Of a stretch of 64,000 nt of DNA, positions 54,081-63,355 are shown piece by piece; positions within the stretch are counted from its first letter, which is position 1; each line of letters begins with the position of its first letter. The position numbers and the translations under genes were made by a program. The notes beneath the pieces are model-generated. The model was not told where the DNA came from. It saw nothing but the letters and a program-made list of their open reading frames with translations, and did not search any database. Source of the DNA: Candidatus Methylacidiphilales bacterium (GTDB lineage: Bacteria; Verrucomicrobiota; Verrucomicrobiia; Methylacidiphilales; CAZTYG01); the NCBI GenBank assembly GCA_033875315.1, contig JANRJG010000003.1, positions 237,189 to 301,188 on the forward strand. The letters run 5' to 3'.

Positions 54081-54262
54081 CCCGGGCCCATGTGAAGTGC
54101 CCCGTGTTTTCAGGGCGCTTCCCATTCAACGGACATTTTTCCGGCCGCGTTTCTCTGCCCGATCCCGGGCTCACCGTGAAAACCGGATCGACCGGGGCTT
54201 CCGGATCGCCGGGGTTCTGCCCCTCTACCAATCGACCACTCTGCGCAGTCGCTGTCTTCTCC

Positions 54263-55798
54263 TCAGCGCCAGCCCTCAAGGCGGTAGAGCACACTCTTGG
54301 AGTGCTTGGGATGAATCACCTGCGATCGCCGGAATTCCACCTGGGGCACCAGGACCCAGTCCGGTCGTCCAGCCGCCTGGGGCAGGTCGGGGATATCCGT
54401 GTATATCTCCCGGATGCCCTCCTTATGGATCAGACCCGGCAGTTGTTCCAACAGACTATTGGAGGTAACTTTCCGGAATCCCGGTTTCAAGAACTCCAAA
54501 TGACGGCCCGCGCTGCCGGGGACAAATACCACTAAGGAACGGTCCGCCGGTGCCACGCGGGCACTCAGCCAATCAATCGAACGGATCGGCGGGGGTGGTT
54601 CCGTGTGGTTTTGCCAGGCAAAAGGCAGCGTGGCCGCCGCAAACAGGACCGGGGCCAGATAAATCCAGGAGCGGAAACGCGGGGCAAAGCCGGACAACCA
54701 GAAACACCCACCGGCCACGGCCAGCAGCATGAGCGGGGCCAGGACCGGGATGTAATAACGCTGCTCCGAGGGCAGAAAGAAGAAGACCATCAAGGCGTAG
54801 GGAACCATCCATTGGAGGCTGAACAACACCACCCCCCGTGTTGCCTGCATTTGCTGGCACCCGGACCAAACCACCCCCTGCCACCAACCCGCCAGAATGG
54901 CGGGGGCCAGCAGGAAGAATAATGGATGTCCGAACGGGGCCAGCCCCTGGATGAAACAGGCCCCGGCGTGCCGGATCAACCGGAATACCAACAAAGGATC
55001 CTGCCCCAGTGCGGCCCCGGCGTATATGTTAGGCTTGTCGAAGCGCCAGCGGAATTGCTGGCCATTGGCCTCCCAATAAGTGGTCCAAAAATGGCCGCCA
55101 CTCACATGGGCCACCATGGCCATGGTGGGAATGAGCCAACACAGACTGGTCAGGACCCAGATGGTGGGTGCCACCAGCCGCCAAGTCTTGGGGAAACGGG
55201 TGGAGGCAAGAACAACCAACCAAATCAGGACCAGGCTGTTCTGGGGACGGAATCCTCCTGCCAAGCCGGCCAGAATCGCCGCGGCAATGAGACAAGCCGG
55301 ACGTCGGTGCAGCCAGGCTGCCGTGGCAAAGAGCACCACCGCCAGAAAGAAGGAAGAAGCAGGAACATCGCTCATCGCCTTGATGCTGTACATCCAAAAC
55401 ACCGGGGTGAACCCCACCACCATCGTCCCGGGAAGGGCCCAACCCCGCGGCATCACCAGACGGGCCAGGGCATAAATCGACGCCACCAAAACCCCACCAC
55501 CCATCGCCGACACCAGCGTCAGTGCCACATGATTGTCCCATCCCGTGCAGGCCCGGACAAACCAACCCGACGCAACATAGAGCGGATAGCCCGGCGGGTG
55601 GGGCTGGTGCTTCATGAGGTTGAATTCATCCATGCCGAAAATGAACTGGATCGAATCCCAGTCATCCGGCGCACAGCTCCGGGTCTGTGCATAAAGCAGA
55701 AAAAACACCAGCCCAAGGCCGATGACCCAGAACGTATCCCGGCGCGACCACGCTTCCAACCATCCTGTCAGGCCGGGGGCAGTGCCTTGATGATTCAT
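54263..55798 (-). CDS. Polytopic membrane protein, DUF2723/GT-C-like
   Basis: A 511-residue integral membrane protein with about 11 hydrophobic segments and a soluble C-terminal part (about 410-511). Near the N-terminus, DDWDSIQF and HQPHPPGYPLYVASGW resemble the first-loop Asp and HPPGYPLY motif of DUF2723 and GT-C glycosyltransferases that use lipid-linked sugars. A role in transferring sugars to proteins or glycans at the periplasmic face is inferred. The ATG at 55798 was preferred over a GTG at 55822; neither has a clear ribosome-binding site. Confidence 0.7.
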   Translation of the reverse strand: MNHQGTAPGLTGWLEAWSRRDTFWVIGLGLVFFLLYAQTRSCAPDDWDSIQFIFGMDEFNLMKHQPHPPGYPLYVASGWFVRACTGWDNHVALTLVSAMGGGVLVASIYALARLVMPRGWALPGTMVVGFTPVFWMYSIKAMSDVPASSFFLAVVLFATAAWLHRRPACLIAAAILAGLAGGFRPQNSLVLIWLVVLASTRFPKTWRLVAPTIWVLTSLCWLIPTMAMVAHVSGGHFWTTYWEANGQQFRWRFDKPNIYAGAALGQDPLLVFRLIRHAGACFIQGLAPFGHPLFFLLAPAILAGWWQGVVWSGCQQMQATRGVVLFSLQWMVPYALMVFFFLPSEQRYYIPVLAPLMLLAVAGGCFWLSGFAPRFRSWIYLAPVLFAAATLPFAWQNHTEPPPPIRSIDWLSARVAPADRSLVVFVPGSAGRHLEFLKPGFRKVTSNSLLEQLPGLIHKEGIREIYTDIPDLPQAAGRPDWVLVPQVEFRRSQVIHPKHSKSVLYRLEGWR

Positions 55799-55878
55799 AA
55801 AATCAAGACTGCGACTCCGCACGGGAACATAAAGGCATGTTATCTACCCCTTTATCGAGCAGATTCCATCCCGATCTT

Positions 55879-57339
55879 TCAACGCCCGCCCATGAAGCGT
55901 GATACTTGGCGCAGACTGCGACCCATGAATCCACCGCTCTTTTCCGCCGCAGGCGCCGGAGACGAGGCTTCGCGCGAGGGACGGTAATCGCCGCCGCTAC
56001 CGCCACCGCGGTGTGAGAAAGCCCGGCCCACCTGGCCCTTGCGGCCATGGCGGCTTCCGCCTTGATGCTGGCGTCCGCCCTCTGTCGTCCGTCCTCTGCC
56101 TCCTGACGGCCTCTGCCCCCTGCCGCCTTGGGAACCACGACCCACCGGGGGTGCCGGGGGAATGATGTGCAAGGGAACGGTGGTGGCAAAGGGATGACCT
56201 TCGAGGATGGGAATCTCCTTGCGGATCAGGCGCTGGATATCGCGCAACCAGGAGCGCTCTTCCGGATCACAAAACGCCACCGCCAACCCCTCGGCCCCGG
56301 CCCGGGCCGTGCGGCCGATGCGGTGGACGTAGGTTTCGGATTCATTCGGGATGTCAAAGTTCACCACCAACGTGATCCCTTTCACGTCGATGCCGCGGGC
56401 CGCGATGTCGGTGGCCACCAGCACCCGTGCTTCCCCGCTCTTGAAACGGGCCAGGGCACCCTGCCGGGCGTTCTGGGATTTGTTGCCATGGATGACCTCG
56501 GCCTTGATCGACTGTTTTTCCAACTGGTCGGCCAGTTTGTTCGAGCCGTGCTTGGTCCGGGAAAACACCAGGACCAGACCTTCGGGATGCTCCCGCAGCA
56601 GGTGAACCAGCAAAGGGATCTTGTTCGACTTGTCCACATGGCAGACCTTTTGCTCGATGCGCTCGGCCGTCGAGGAAACCGGGGCCACTTCCACCCGCAC
56701 GGGGTGGTGCAACAGGGACGAGGCGATGTCACGGATGGCGTCGGGCATGGTGGCGGAAAACAGCAACGACTGGCGCTTGGGCGGCAGCTTGGCCATCACC
56801 TTCTTCACATCGTGGACAAAACCCATGTCCAGCATGCGGTCGGCTTCATCCAGGACAAAGATGCGCACGGCATCGAAACGCACCAAGCCCTGTTGTTCCA
56901 GATCGAGCAACCGGCCCGGGGTCGCGATGAGGATATCGACTCCGTTGCGCAAAGCCTGATCCTGGGCTCCCTGGCCGACACCGCCGAAGACCACCGCATG
57001 ACGCAGCTTGAGGTGTCTGCCATAGGCGGTGAAGCTTTCGCCGATCTGGATCGCCAGTTCTCGGGTGGGGGTGAGGATGAGGGCGTGCGGGCGGCGGGGC
57101 ACACGGGCCTCTCCATCGGTGTGCAACCGGTGGAGGATGGGCAGCGCGAAGGCCGCCGTTTTGCCGGTGCCGGTCTGGGCCAGGCCGATCAGGTCCTTGC
57201 CCTCCAGCAGATGCGGGATGGCCTTGGCCTGGATCGGCGAAGGCTGGGTGTAGTTTTTTTCCACCAGCGCACGCTGGATCGGTTCGGCCAGTTGCAGTAC
57301 GGAGAACGTGATGCTCGGCAGGGTCGTGCTTGTATTCAT
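55879..57339 (-). CDS. rhlE: DEAD-box RNA helicase, RhlE-type
   Basis: A 486-residue helicase starting at the ATG at 57339, which has AGGAAA about 8 nt upstream; an upstream GTG at 57366 was rejected. Motifs: Q motif YTQPSPIQAKAIP, Walker A AQTGTGKTAAF, DEAD (FVLDEADRMLDMG), SAT (LFSATMP) and HRIGRTARAG. The C-terminal 110 residues are Gly/Arg-rich (RGG-type), suited to RNA binding. RhlE-type enzymes act in RNA turnover and ribosome assembly, often under cold. The 5' spacer of about 290 nt to the next gene leaves room for a long regulated leader. Confidence 0.92.
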   Translation of the reverse strand: MNTSTTLPSITFSVLQLAEPIQRALVEKNYTQPSPIQAKAIPHLLEGKDLIGLAQTGTGKTAAFALPILHRLHTDGEARVPRRPHALILTPTRELAIQIGESFTAYGRHLKLRHAVVFGGVGQGAQDQALRNGVDILIATPGRLLDLEQQGLVRFDAVRIFVLDEADRMLDMGFVHDVKKVMAKLPPKRQSLLFSATMPDAIRDIASSLLHHPVRVEVAPVSSTAERIEQKVCHVDKSNKIPLLVHLLREHPEGLVLVFSRTKHGSNKLADQLEKQSIKAEVIHGNKSQNARQGALARFKSGEARVLVATDIAARGIDVKGITLVVNFDIPNESETYVHRIGRTARAGAEGLAVAFCDPEERSWLRDIQRLIRKEIPILEGHPFATTVPLHIIPPAPPVGRGSQGGRGQRPSGGRGRTTEGGRQHQGGSRHGRKGQVGRAFSHRGGGSGGDYRPSREASSPAPAAEKSGGFMGRSLRQVSRFMGGR

Positions 57340-57455
57340 GTTGCGTCTTTCCTGTGGACAACCCACAGGGGGGTGCGGGCCATGGCATGGCCTGCGCGGT
57401 TCACGGGATGAACGGAAAAATCCGTCAACGTGGCCGGGAGATCCTCGGAAGGAAA

Positions 57456-57493
57456 TTCGATGAGTGATTGTTCCCTAAACCATCCTCATCGAA
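57456..57493. promoter_or_regulatory. 9-bp inverted repeat upstream of rhlE
   Basis: TTCGATGAG (57456-57464) and CTCATCGAA (57485-57493) are perfect inverted repeats 20 nt apart, about 120 nt before the rhlE start. It may be an operator or a leader hairpin. Confidence 0.35.
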
Positions 57494-57632
57494 GAGACGA
57501 ACACAGGGGGCGGATGCGGGCCGGACTGGAATACTTGGCCTCACAAACAGCGGGAGACTCCCCGCCTGAACCGCCTCCAACCTCGCAGGTCGCACCGATT
57601 AGGCAAGCACAATCGCCGGAGGGCCCCCGGGA

Positions 57633-57851
57633 TCACTTTTTCTTCACCGCGCCAAAAACCAACAAACCCACCCCGCCGGCCAACAAGCCTCCCGCCAGCA
57701 ACGGAGGAATGACCACTTTTTCCCTGGTCTGGAACTTGGCTTCCATCGAACCGAAAGAAAAGGCTGTCTCCTCCTTGGTGTAATGGAACTGTCCGTAGAT
57801 GAGCGCCGCCGCGCCAAGCACAATGCAAACCAGGCCGATGATTTTGAACAT
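57633..57851 (-). CDS. Small two-helix membrane protein
   Basis: A 72-residue protein with two hydrophobic segments (about 4-20 and 48-67), separated by a polar stretch and ending in KKK. It resembles small DUF3185-like inner-membrane proteins. No function is known. It is codirectional with rhlE, but about 290 nt separate them. Even amino-acid composition and a positive-inside C-terminus support a real gene. Confidence 0.6.
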   Translation of the reverse strand: MFKIIGLVCIVLGAAALIYGQFHYTKEETAFSFGSMEAKFQTREKVVIPPLLAGGLLAGGVGLLVFGAVKKK

Positions 57852-57936
57852 GGGGTTAGTCTACCCACGCCATCCCGGAAAGGCCAGCCCAACCTGACCA
57901 CCCCCCGCCCGACTTCCCCAATGCCGATTTTCCTGC

Positions 57937-57942
57937 TATTCT
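57937..57942 (+). promoter_or_regulatory. Candidate -10 box of the transglutaminase gene
   Basis: TATTCT, with TTCCCC 17 nt upstream as a poor -35. The ATG follows 9 nt later. Confidence 0.35.
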
Positions 57943-57951
57943 GATCCGGTC

Positions 57952-58809
57952 ATGCCGAAGTTTCGCATCCACCACCTGACGGAATACACTTTTTCCCGGG
58001 AAGTGGTTCCCGGACCGCACCGTCTGAGGATCCGTCCGCGCGCCGGGCATGACATCCGCATCGAATCCTCCTCCCTCATGATTTTTCCAGCCCACACCGT
58101 CAAATGGCGGCACGATCTCTACGGCAATTCCGAAGCCGTCGCCACCTTCCACACCCCGACCAGCCGGTTGCGCTTCGAAAGCACCATCACCCTCCAGCAT
58201 TACGAATCCGCCCCGCTCGACTTCACCGTCGAACCCCGGGCCGCCCTCTATCCTTTTGCCATCGATGCCGACGAACACCTGGCCCTGACCCCCTACCTCA
58301 CCACTTGCTATCCAAATGACAACGCCCACAACAGGGATTGGCTGGCCCAGTTCTGGCATCCCGGTCAGACCGTGGAAACCTACACCCTGCTCGACCGCAT
58401 CAACAAGTGCATCGCACGCACCCTCGTTTATCAGAGGCGCGAAGAACCCGGCGTCCAGCGCCCCTCGGAAACCCTCTCCCGTGGATCCGGTTCCTGCCGC
58501 GATTTTGCTACCCTCTTCATGGAATCGGCCCGTCACTTCGGCATCCCCGCCCGCTTTGTCAGCGGCTACGTCCACTGCCCCGAAAACACCCGCGGCCACG
58601 GCTCCACCCACGCCTGGTGCGAGGTCTACCTGCCCGGCGCCGGATGGAAAAGCTTCGACAGTACCAGCGGCCTGACCGTGGGCGACACCCATATCGCCAC
58701 CGCCGTCAGCCGGCACCCCGAGGACATCCCCCCCATCTCCGGCACCGTTCGTGGTCCCGCGGGAACCAATTCCCACATGCTGGTGCAAGTGGAAGTCTCC
58801 GCCGTCTAG
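57952..58809 (+). CDS. Transglutaminase-like cysteine protease-fold protein
   Basis: A 285-residue cytoplasmic protein. The N-terminal beta domain (about 1-125) begins FRIHHLTEYTFSREVVPGPHRLRIRP. The C-terminal transglutaminase core has Cys182 in GSGSCRDFATL, His220 in STHAWCEVYLPGAGW and Asp in SFDSTSG, a complete triad. Bacterial members are peptidases or amidases of unknown substrate, often linked to circularly permuted ATP-grasp genes, which are not seen here. It is probably monocistronic. Confidence 0.87.
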   Translation: MPKFRIHHLTEYTFSREVVPGPHRLRIRPRAGHDIRIESSSLMIFPAHTVKWRHDLYGNSEAVATFHTPTSRLRFESTITLQHYESAPLDFTVEPRAALYPFAIDADEHLALTPYLTTCYPNDNAHNRDWLAQFWHPGQTVETYTLLDRINKCIARTLVYQRREEPGVQRPSETLSRGSGSCRDFATLFMESARHFGIPARFVSGYVHCPENTRGHGSTHAWCEVYLPGAGWKSFDSTSGLTVGDTHIATAVSRHPEDIPPISGTVRGPAGTNSHMLVQVEVSAV

Positions 58810-58833
58810 CCCTGAACCATTCGGTTGAAAGCC

Positions 58834-58860
58834 CGCAGAGAAGCAGAGACACCGCAGAGA
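58834..58860 (-). repeat. Variant 9-nt-unit repeat (CTCTGCGG type), copy 5
   Basis: On the minus strand the sequence reads as three units around CTCTGC. It lies between the convergent transglutaminase and YebC-family genes and is the most divergent copy of the family. Confidence 0.5.
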
Positions 58861-58891
58861 GACGATACGGAATAAGGCCGCCTTTAAACTA

Positions 58892-59623
58892 TCACTTCAC
58901 AGCCGCCCACACCCGGTGGACATCGTCGTGGTCGTCCAGTGCCTGGAGGAATTCCCCCACCTCGGCGCGCTGGTCGTCACTGAGCTCGGGAAAATTCTTC
59001 GGCAGATGGCCCATTTCACTCGTCACCACGGTCCAGCCGTTTTGTGAAAGCCACTGGGAAACGGCATGCAGCGAAGTCCGGTCGCAAATGAAACGCGCAC
59101 CCGCCGCGCCCTCGGGGATGTCGTCATTTTGGGCGTGGGTCAGGGCTTCAAAATCATTGGCCCCCGCCTCAATCGCCGCGGCCTCGACGTCGGTGTCCGC
59201 TTGCGGATGGTGCGCTTCCACCAGGCCCACATGGTCGAAGAGGAATTTGTTGCTGCCCGCCGTGCCGAGCTGGCCCTTCTTGAAGAGCACCCGCAGTTCC
59301 GGTGCGGTGCGGTTGTTGTTGTCGGTCAGGACTTCCACGATCACCGGTACCTTGTGCGGGGCATATCCCTCATAGGTCACCTGCTCGATGACCAGCTTTT
59401 CATCCCCGATGCCGGCACCTTTCTGGATGGCGCGCTGGATGGCATCCTTGTTCACGCTCTCCTTGCGGGCCTTTTCCACGGCGGCAAAGAGCGAGGCGTT
59501 CATCGCCGGATCAGGCCCACCCTGCCGCGCGGCGATGGAGATTTCCCGGACCAGTTTGCCCGTCGTCTGCGACTTCTTCAGCCCGGCGACGGCCCGTTTG
59601 GCATGCAACCATTGACGACCCAT
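58892..59623 (-). CDS. YebC/PmpR-family regulatory protein
   Basis: A 243-residue protein with the YebC three-domain layout. The basic N-terminus is MGRQWLHAKRAVAGLKKSQ, followed by KLVREISIAARQGGPDP and RAIQKGAG. The acidic domains include VIVEVLTDNNNRTAPELR and FDHVGLVE. Members act as DNA-binding regulators or, as in TACO1 and YebC2, assist translation of proline-rich stretches; which holds here is open. The W-containing start (GRQW) resembles the YeeN subgroup more than E. coli YebC. Confidence 0.88.
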   Translation of the reverse strand: MGRQWLHAKRAVAGLKKSQTTGKLVREISIAARQGGPDPAMNASLFAAVEKARKESVNKDAIQRAIQKGAGIGDEKLVIEQVTYEGYAPHKVPVIVEVLTDNNNRTAPELRVLFKKGQLGTAGSNKFLFDHVGLVEAHHPQADTDVEAAAIEAGANDFEALTHAQNDDIPEGAAGARFICDRTSLHAVSQWLSQNGWTVVTSEMGHLPKNFPELSDDQRAEVGEFLQALDDHDDVHRVWAAVK

Positions 59624-59665
59624 AGGGTGGAAACCCTATTCCAGGCCACGCTGGATTTCCAGCCC

Positions 59666-60133
59666 TCATATCGGTGTCCACCGGGAAAAAGTCGCAGCCT
59701 GTCCTAGGTAGACCCCATCGTCGCCAACCACGTTCCAAACCACCGCCTGCTCGATGCGGAATCTCCGTCCCTTGGCGGAAATGCGCACCCCGCTGTAATC
59801 GTCGACATATCCGAATTCACGCACCCTCTGGAGAAAAACCTCCCGCTCCTTTTGGTGTACGGGCTCCGCAGTCTGCCGCGAAGGCATCCGGGTCAGGGTG
59901 GCCCAATCGGTCTCCCATAGGGCCAGGGCGGCCGCGTTGCCGTAGTTCAAGACCTGCTCCGCTTCGTCCCCCCCCGAGACCACCACAAAGGGGGCCTCCC
60001 AGAGAAGCCGGGCTTGTTCCACCGGATCCACTACACCCCGAATCAGATCCCGCCCGGTCCAGCGATGGTAACTGGCCAGAAGAAGACGTGTTTGGGATGA
60101 AAGGAATTCCGGGCAGAGGGTCCAAGGGTCCAT
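59666..60133 (-). CDS. MEKHLA-domain protein
   Basis: A 155-residue protein that is one MEKHLA (PAS-like) domain. LLASYHRWTGRDLI starts it, and the core motifs are VLNYGNAAALALWETDW, MPSRQTAEP, YSGVRISAKGRRFRIEQAVVWNVV and GQAATFSRW. In plants the domain is at the C-terminus of HD-ZIP III factors; bacterial single-domain proteins are widespread and uncharacterised. It is divergent from the Ser/Thr kinase gene (91 bp spacer) and could be a small ligand sensor. Confidence 0.85.
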   Translation of the reverse strand: MDPWTLCPEFLSSQTRLLLASYHRWTGRDLIRGVVDPVEQARLLWEAPFVVVSGGDEAEQVLNYGNAAALALWETDWATLTRMPSRQTAEPVHQKEREVFLQRVREFGYVDDYSGVRISAKGRRFRIEQAVVWNVVGDDGVYLGQAATFSRWTPI

Positions 60134-60224
60134 AACGGAAGATTTCCCGGGCCAACCGCCGCCGTCACGCCGATTCCGTAGAAGGAAGGTTGCCGGAAAC
60201 CATGGCTCCTATAGGATACCCCCC

Positions 60225-61160
60225 GTGGCCGTCCACCACTCCGTCTATAAACCTTTCCGCCCGTATTCCGATCTGCACGGAAAATACACCCCCGTCTACC
60301 TCATCGCCGTCGGCGGCATGTCGGAAATCTGGGCCTGCCTCAACCACAAGACCGGCGACCTCGTCGCGGTCAAGCGCCTCCTCCCCCACAGCATGCTGGA
60401 ATTGACGGCCAAGAAGTCCGGCGTCTGGGAGGAACACGCCCTGCGCCAGCTCAAACACCCCAATGTCCTCCACTTCATCGAACAGGGCATCGACGATGGC
60501 CGTCTCTGCTTCGTCACCGAACTCATTGCCGGGATGAACTTCGAACACTACCTCAACCGCCGCACCCTGACCATCGAGCGTTTTTTTGAGCTGGCCATCC
60601 AGATGCTCGTCGGCACCAAGGCCATCCACGAAGCCGGGCTGGTCCATGGGGACTTGAAGCCGGAAAACATGATGATCACACAGGGCGAAAGCGGTGCCCT
60701 CATCCTCAAGATCCTCGACTTCGGCACCGCCACGCTGCTCAATCCGGGCGAGGGGGAATCCATCCAGCCGCCCTCCCCCGAAGACCTCCTCATCACCCCG
60801 GAATACGTCGCCCCCGAACTCCTGACGGGCTCGGCCCCCTCCCCCTCCTCCGACCTTTACGCTCTGGGCATGAGCTTTTACCAGTGCCTGGCCGGCAAAC
60901 CCTGTTTCGAGTCCAGCGATCCGCAACAAATCCTGCGCATGCAGATCGAGGAAAAACCCCGGGACCTGCGGGAAAACCGCGAGGAACTTCCGGCCTACCT
61001 CTGCAACTGGATCATGAAATTCATCGAAAAAGACCCGGCCCGCCGCCCCCGCTCCGCCGCCGTGGCCCACTTGGAATTGACCACCATGCAGCGCCAGCAC
61101 CCGATGGTGAAAAAAATGACCCGCCGCACCGGCACCCGGCGCATCGCCATCCCCGCCTGA
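60225..61160 (+). CDS. Hanks-type Ser/Thr protein kinase
   Basis: A 311-residue soluble kinase without membrane or sensor domain. It has the ATP-binding Lys in LVAVKRLLP (about residue 50), the catalytic loop VHGDLKPENMMI (about 141) and the Mg loop DFGTATLL (about 165), and the APE-type segment YVAPELL. The catalytic loop reads HGD instead of HRD, so it belongs to the non-RD kinases, which often are not controlled by activation-loop phosphorylation. The start is GTG with AGGA 8 nt upstream; an ATG at 60202 is in another frame. Target proteins are unknown. Confidence 0.88.
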   Translation: MAVHHSVYKPFRPYSDLHGKYTPVYLIAVGGMSEIWACLNHKTGDLVAVKRLLPHSMLELTAKKSGVWEEHALRQLKHPNVLHFIEQGIDDGRLCFVTELIAGMNFEHYLNRRTLTIERFFELAIQMLVGTKAIHEAGLVHGDLKPENMMITQGESGALILKILDFGTATLLNPGEGESIQPPSPEDLLITPEYVAPELLTGSAPSPSSDLYALGMSFYQCLAGKPCFESSDPQQILRMQIEEKPRDLRENREELPAYLCNWIMKFIEKDPARRPRSAAVAHLELTTMQRQHPMVKKMTRRTGTRRIAIPA

Positions 61161-61224
61161 GCCCAGGCCCCCCGCCCCGGTTTTTTTGCTCGCCCCTATC
61201 CTAACGCCATGCTTTCGTAAATAC

Positions 61225-63057
61225 GTGCCCGATCTCCACGCCACCCTCAAGCAGACCTTCGGCTACGACCGCTTTCGCCCCCTCCAGCAGGAAATCATCG
61301 AGGCCTCCCTGGCCGGGCACGACGTCTTCGCCCTCCTCCCCACCGGAGGGGGCAAGTCTCTCTGCTTCCAACTCCCCGCCCTGCTCAAACCCGGCCTCAC
61401 CCTCGTCGTCTCCCCCCTCATCGCCCTGATGAAAGACCAGGTCGACGCCCTCCAGGCCGCGGGCGTCCCCGCCACGTTCCTCAATTCCTCCCTCGACAGC
61501 GCCGACTCCAAGGCCCGCCTCCGAGGGCTGCACAACGGCGAATACAAACTCCTCTACGCTGCCCCCGAACGCCTCACCCTCGACAGTTGGGAGGACAAGC
61601 TCCAATCCTGGAACATCTCCCTCATCGCCATCGACGAGGCCCACTGCATCAGCGAGTGGGGCCACGATTTCCGCCCGGAATACAGACGCATCGCCGGCCT
61701 GCGCAGGCTCCTGCCCGAGGTCCCCGTCATGGCCCTGACCGCCACCGCCACCCCGCGTGTGCGCCAGGACATCGTCCAACACCTCAAACTCCGCCAACCG
61801 AGGGAATTCACCGCCTCCTTCAACCGCCCCAACCTCACCTACCGTGTCATCCCCAAGGACAAACCCATCCAACAGGTCCACGACTTCGTCAAAAAACGCG
61901 CGGGCGAAAGCGGCATCATCTACTGCGCCAGCCGCAAGGCCGCCGAATCCGTCGCCGAATCGCTCGCCTCCCGCGGCTTCGCCGCCCTGCCCTACCACGC
62001 CGGGCTTGACGGGGCCGAACGCGAACGCAACCAGGACGCCTTCCTCCGCGATGAAACCAAAATCATCTGCGCCACCATCGCCTTCGGCATGGGCATCAAC
62101 AAACCCAACGTCCGGTACATCATCCACCACGACCTCCCGAAAAACATCGAGGGCTATTACCAGGAAACCGGGCGGGCCGGGCGCGATGGCCTGCCTTCCG
62201 ACTGCCTCCTCCTCTTCAGCGCGGGCGACATGGCCAAGCAGACCCATTTCATCGACCAGATGGACGACCCCGAAGCCCAACAAATCGCCCGCACCCAACT
62301 CGGCCAGATCATGCACTACGCCGAAAGCGCCACCTGCCGGCGCGTCGACCTCCTGGGCTACTTCGGGGAAATCTGGCAGGAAGTCCCCTGCCTGGCCTGC
62401 GACAACTGTCTGGCGCCACGCGAGACTTACGATGGCACCCTGCCGGCGCAAAAGCTGCTCTCCTGCATCTTCCGCATCCGCCGCGCCGGGGGCTTCCATG
62501 TCGGCATGAACCACCTCGTCGAGGTCCTGACCGGGGCCGACACCGAAAAGATCCGCAAGTGGGAGCACGACAAGCTCAGCACCTATGGCATCGGCAAAGA
62601 TCTCAGCCGCAGCGAGTGGCTGGCCATTGGCCGTGAACTCCTCCGCCTGGGCCTCATCACCCAGACCCCGGGCCAGTTCGCCACTATCGAATTGACCCAC
62701 GAGGGCGTGGCCGCCCTCAAGGACCGGCGGACCATTCCCCTGACCAAACCGATGGCCAAAGCCAAGGCCACCGCCTCCCGCCGCATCCGCACGGGTGAAA
62801 TTCCCTGCGACGAAGCCCTCTTCGAGAAACTCCGCTCGGTGCGGAAGAAGCTGGCCGACGAGCGGGCGGTTCCCGCGTATATTGTTTTCGGCGACACCAC
62901 CCTGCGCGAAATGGCCCACCACTACCCACGGAGCGAAGCCGAGATGGGCCGGATTTCCGGGGTGGGGACGAAGAAACTCTCCGAGTTTGGCGATGTCTTC
63001 ATCGCCGCCATCCAGGAACACCTCGAACTCCACCCCCGCATCCAGTGGGGGGAATGA
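61225..63057 (+). CDS. recQ: ATP-dependent DNA helicase RecQ
   Basis: A 610-residue RecQ. GTG at 61225 (PDLHATLKQTFGYDRFRPLQ) was chosen over a TTG at 61186 within the preceding T tract. Walker A LLPTGGGKSLCF is near residue 40, the DEAH box in AIDEAHCISEWGHDFRP near 137, and motif VI in QETGRAGRDG. A zinc-binding Cys set (CRRVDLL ... CLACDNC) and RQC domain follow, then an HRDC domain (about 530-605). It unwinds recombination and fork-repair intermediates. A four-codon mini-ORF (ATG CTT TCG TAA, 61209-61220) ends 4 nt before the GTG. Confidence 0.94.
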   Translation: MPDLHATLKQTFGYDRFRPLQQEIIEASLAGHDVFALLPTGGGKSLCFQLPALLKPGLTLVVSPLIALMKDQVDALQAAGVPATFLNSSLDSADSKARLRGLHNGEYKLLYAAPERLTLDSWEDKLQSWNISLIAIDEAHCISEWGHDFRPEYRRIAGLRRLLPEVPVMALTATATPRVRQDIVQHLKLRQPREFTASFNRPNLTYRVIPKDKPIQQVHDFVKKRAGESGIIYCASRKAAESVAESLASRGFAALPYHAGLDGAERERNQDAFLRDETKIICATIAFGMGINKPNVRYIIHHDLPKNIEGYYQETGRAGRDGLPSDCLLLFSAGDMAKQTHFIDQMDDPEAQQIARTQLGQIMHYAESATCRRVDLLGYFGEIWQEVPCLACDNCLAPRETYDGTLPAQKLLSCIFRIRRAGGFHVGMNHLVEVLTGADTEKIRKWEHDKLSTYGIGKDLSRSEWLAIGRELLRLGLITQTPGQFATIELTHEGVAALKDRRTIPLTKPMAKAKATASRRIRTGEIPCDEALFEKLRSVRKKLADERAVPAYIVFGDTTLREMAHHYPRSEAEMGRISGVGTKKLSEFGDVFIAAIQEHLELHPRIQWGE

Positions 63058-63092
63058 CCCTTGGAACCCTGCCCGTAACCAAGCAGTTTTTT

Positions 63093-63119
63093 ACCACGAA
63101 GAGCGCGAAGTTCGCGAAG
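63093..63119 (-). repeat. CTTCGCGNN triple repeat, copy 6a (inverted)
   Basis: On the minus strand: CTTCGCGAA, CTTCGCGCT, CTTCGTGGT. It pairs with copy 6b 108 nt away in opposite orientation. Confidence 0.8.
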
Positions 63120-63227
63120 ACAGAAGGGTTTTAGCTGGCAAATAATTGGTTTACCGATCTGTGAACCTCAATACAACTGAACTGCATTTCGATTGCTTGA
63201 TAATGCCTTTGACACCAAGAGGTTTCG

Positions 63228-63254
63228 CTTCGCGTTCTTCGCGTCCTTCGCGGT
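63228..63254 (+). repeat. CTTCGCGNN triple repeat, copy 6b
   Basis: The units are CTTCGCGTT, CTTCGCGTC and CTTCGCGGT. It lies between recQ and the tRNA-Ala promoter. Confidence 0.85.
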
Positions 63255-63295
63255 GAACTGCCTTTTCCCGGCTTGAGAGGCCTTCCAAATCCGGA

Positions 63296-63325
63296 TTGTC
63301 AACCGGCGGCGGGAAATGCTACGTT
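63296..63325 (+). promoter_or_regulatory. Promoter of tRNA-Ala
   Basis: TTGTCA (63296-63301), 18 nt, TACGTT (63320-63325), ending 30 nt before the mature tRNA. Confidence 0.65.
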
Positions 63326-63355
63326 TTCCATCCTGTCGGCAACGGCAGAGGCTGC

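Noticed and set aside
54175..54265. tRNA-like sequence on the minus strand (GTGGTCGATTGGTAGAGG)
   Set aside because: The D-arm resemblance is good, but there is no proper T loop, anticodon arm or acceptor pairing; the CCGGTCGATCCGG part is just a palindrome.
61165..61188. Terminator after the Ser/Thr kinase (CCCCGCCCCGG then T7)
   Set aside because: The T run is present but the preceding C-rich sequence cannot form a stem.
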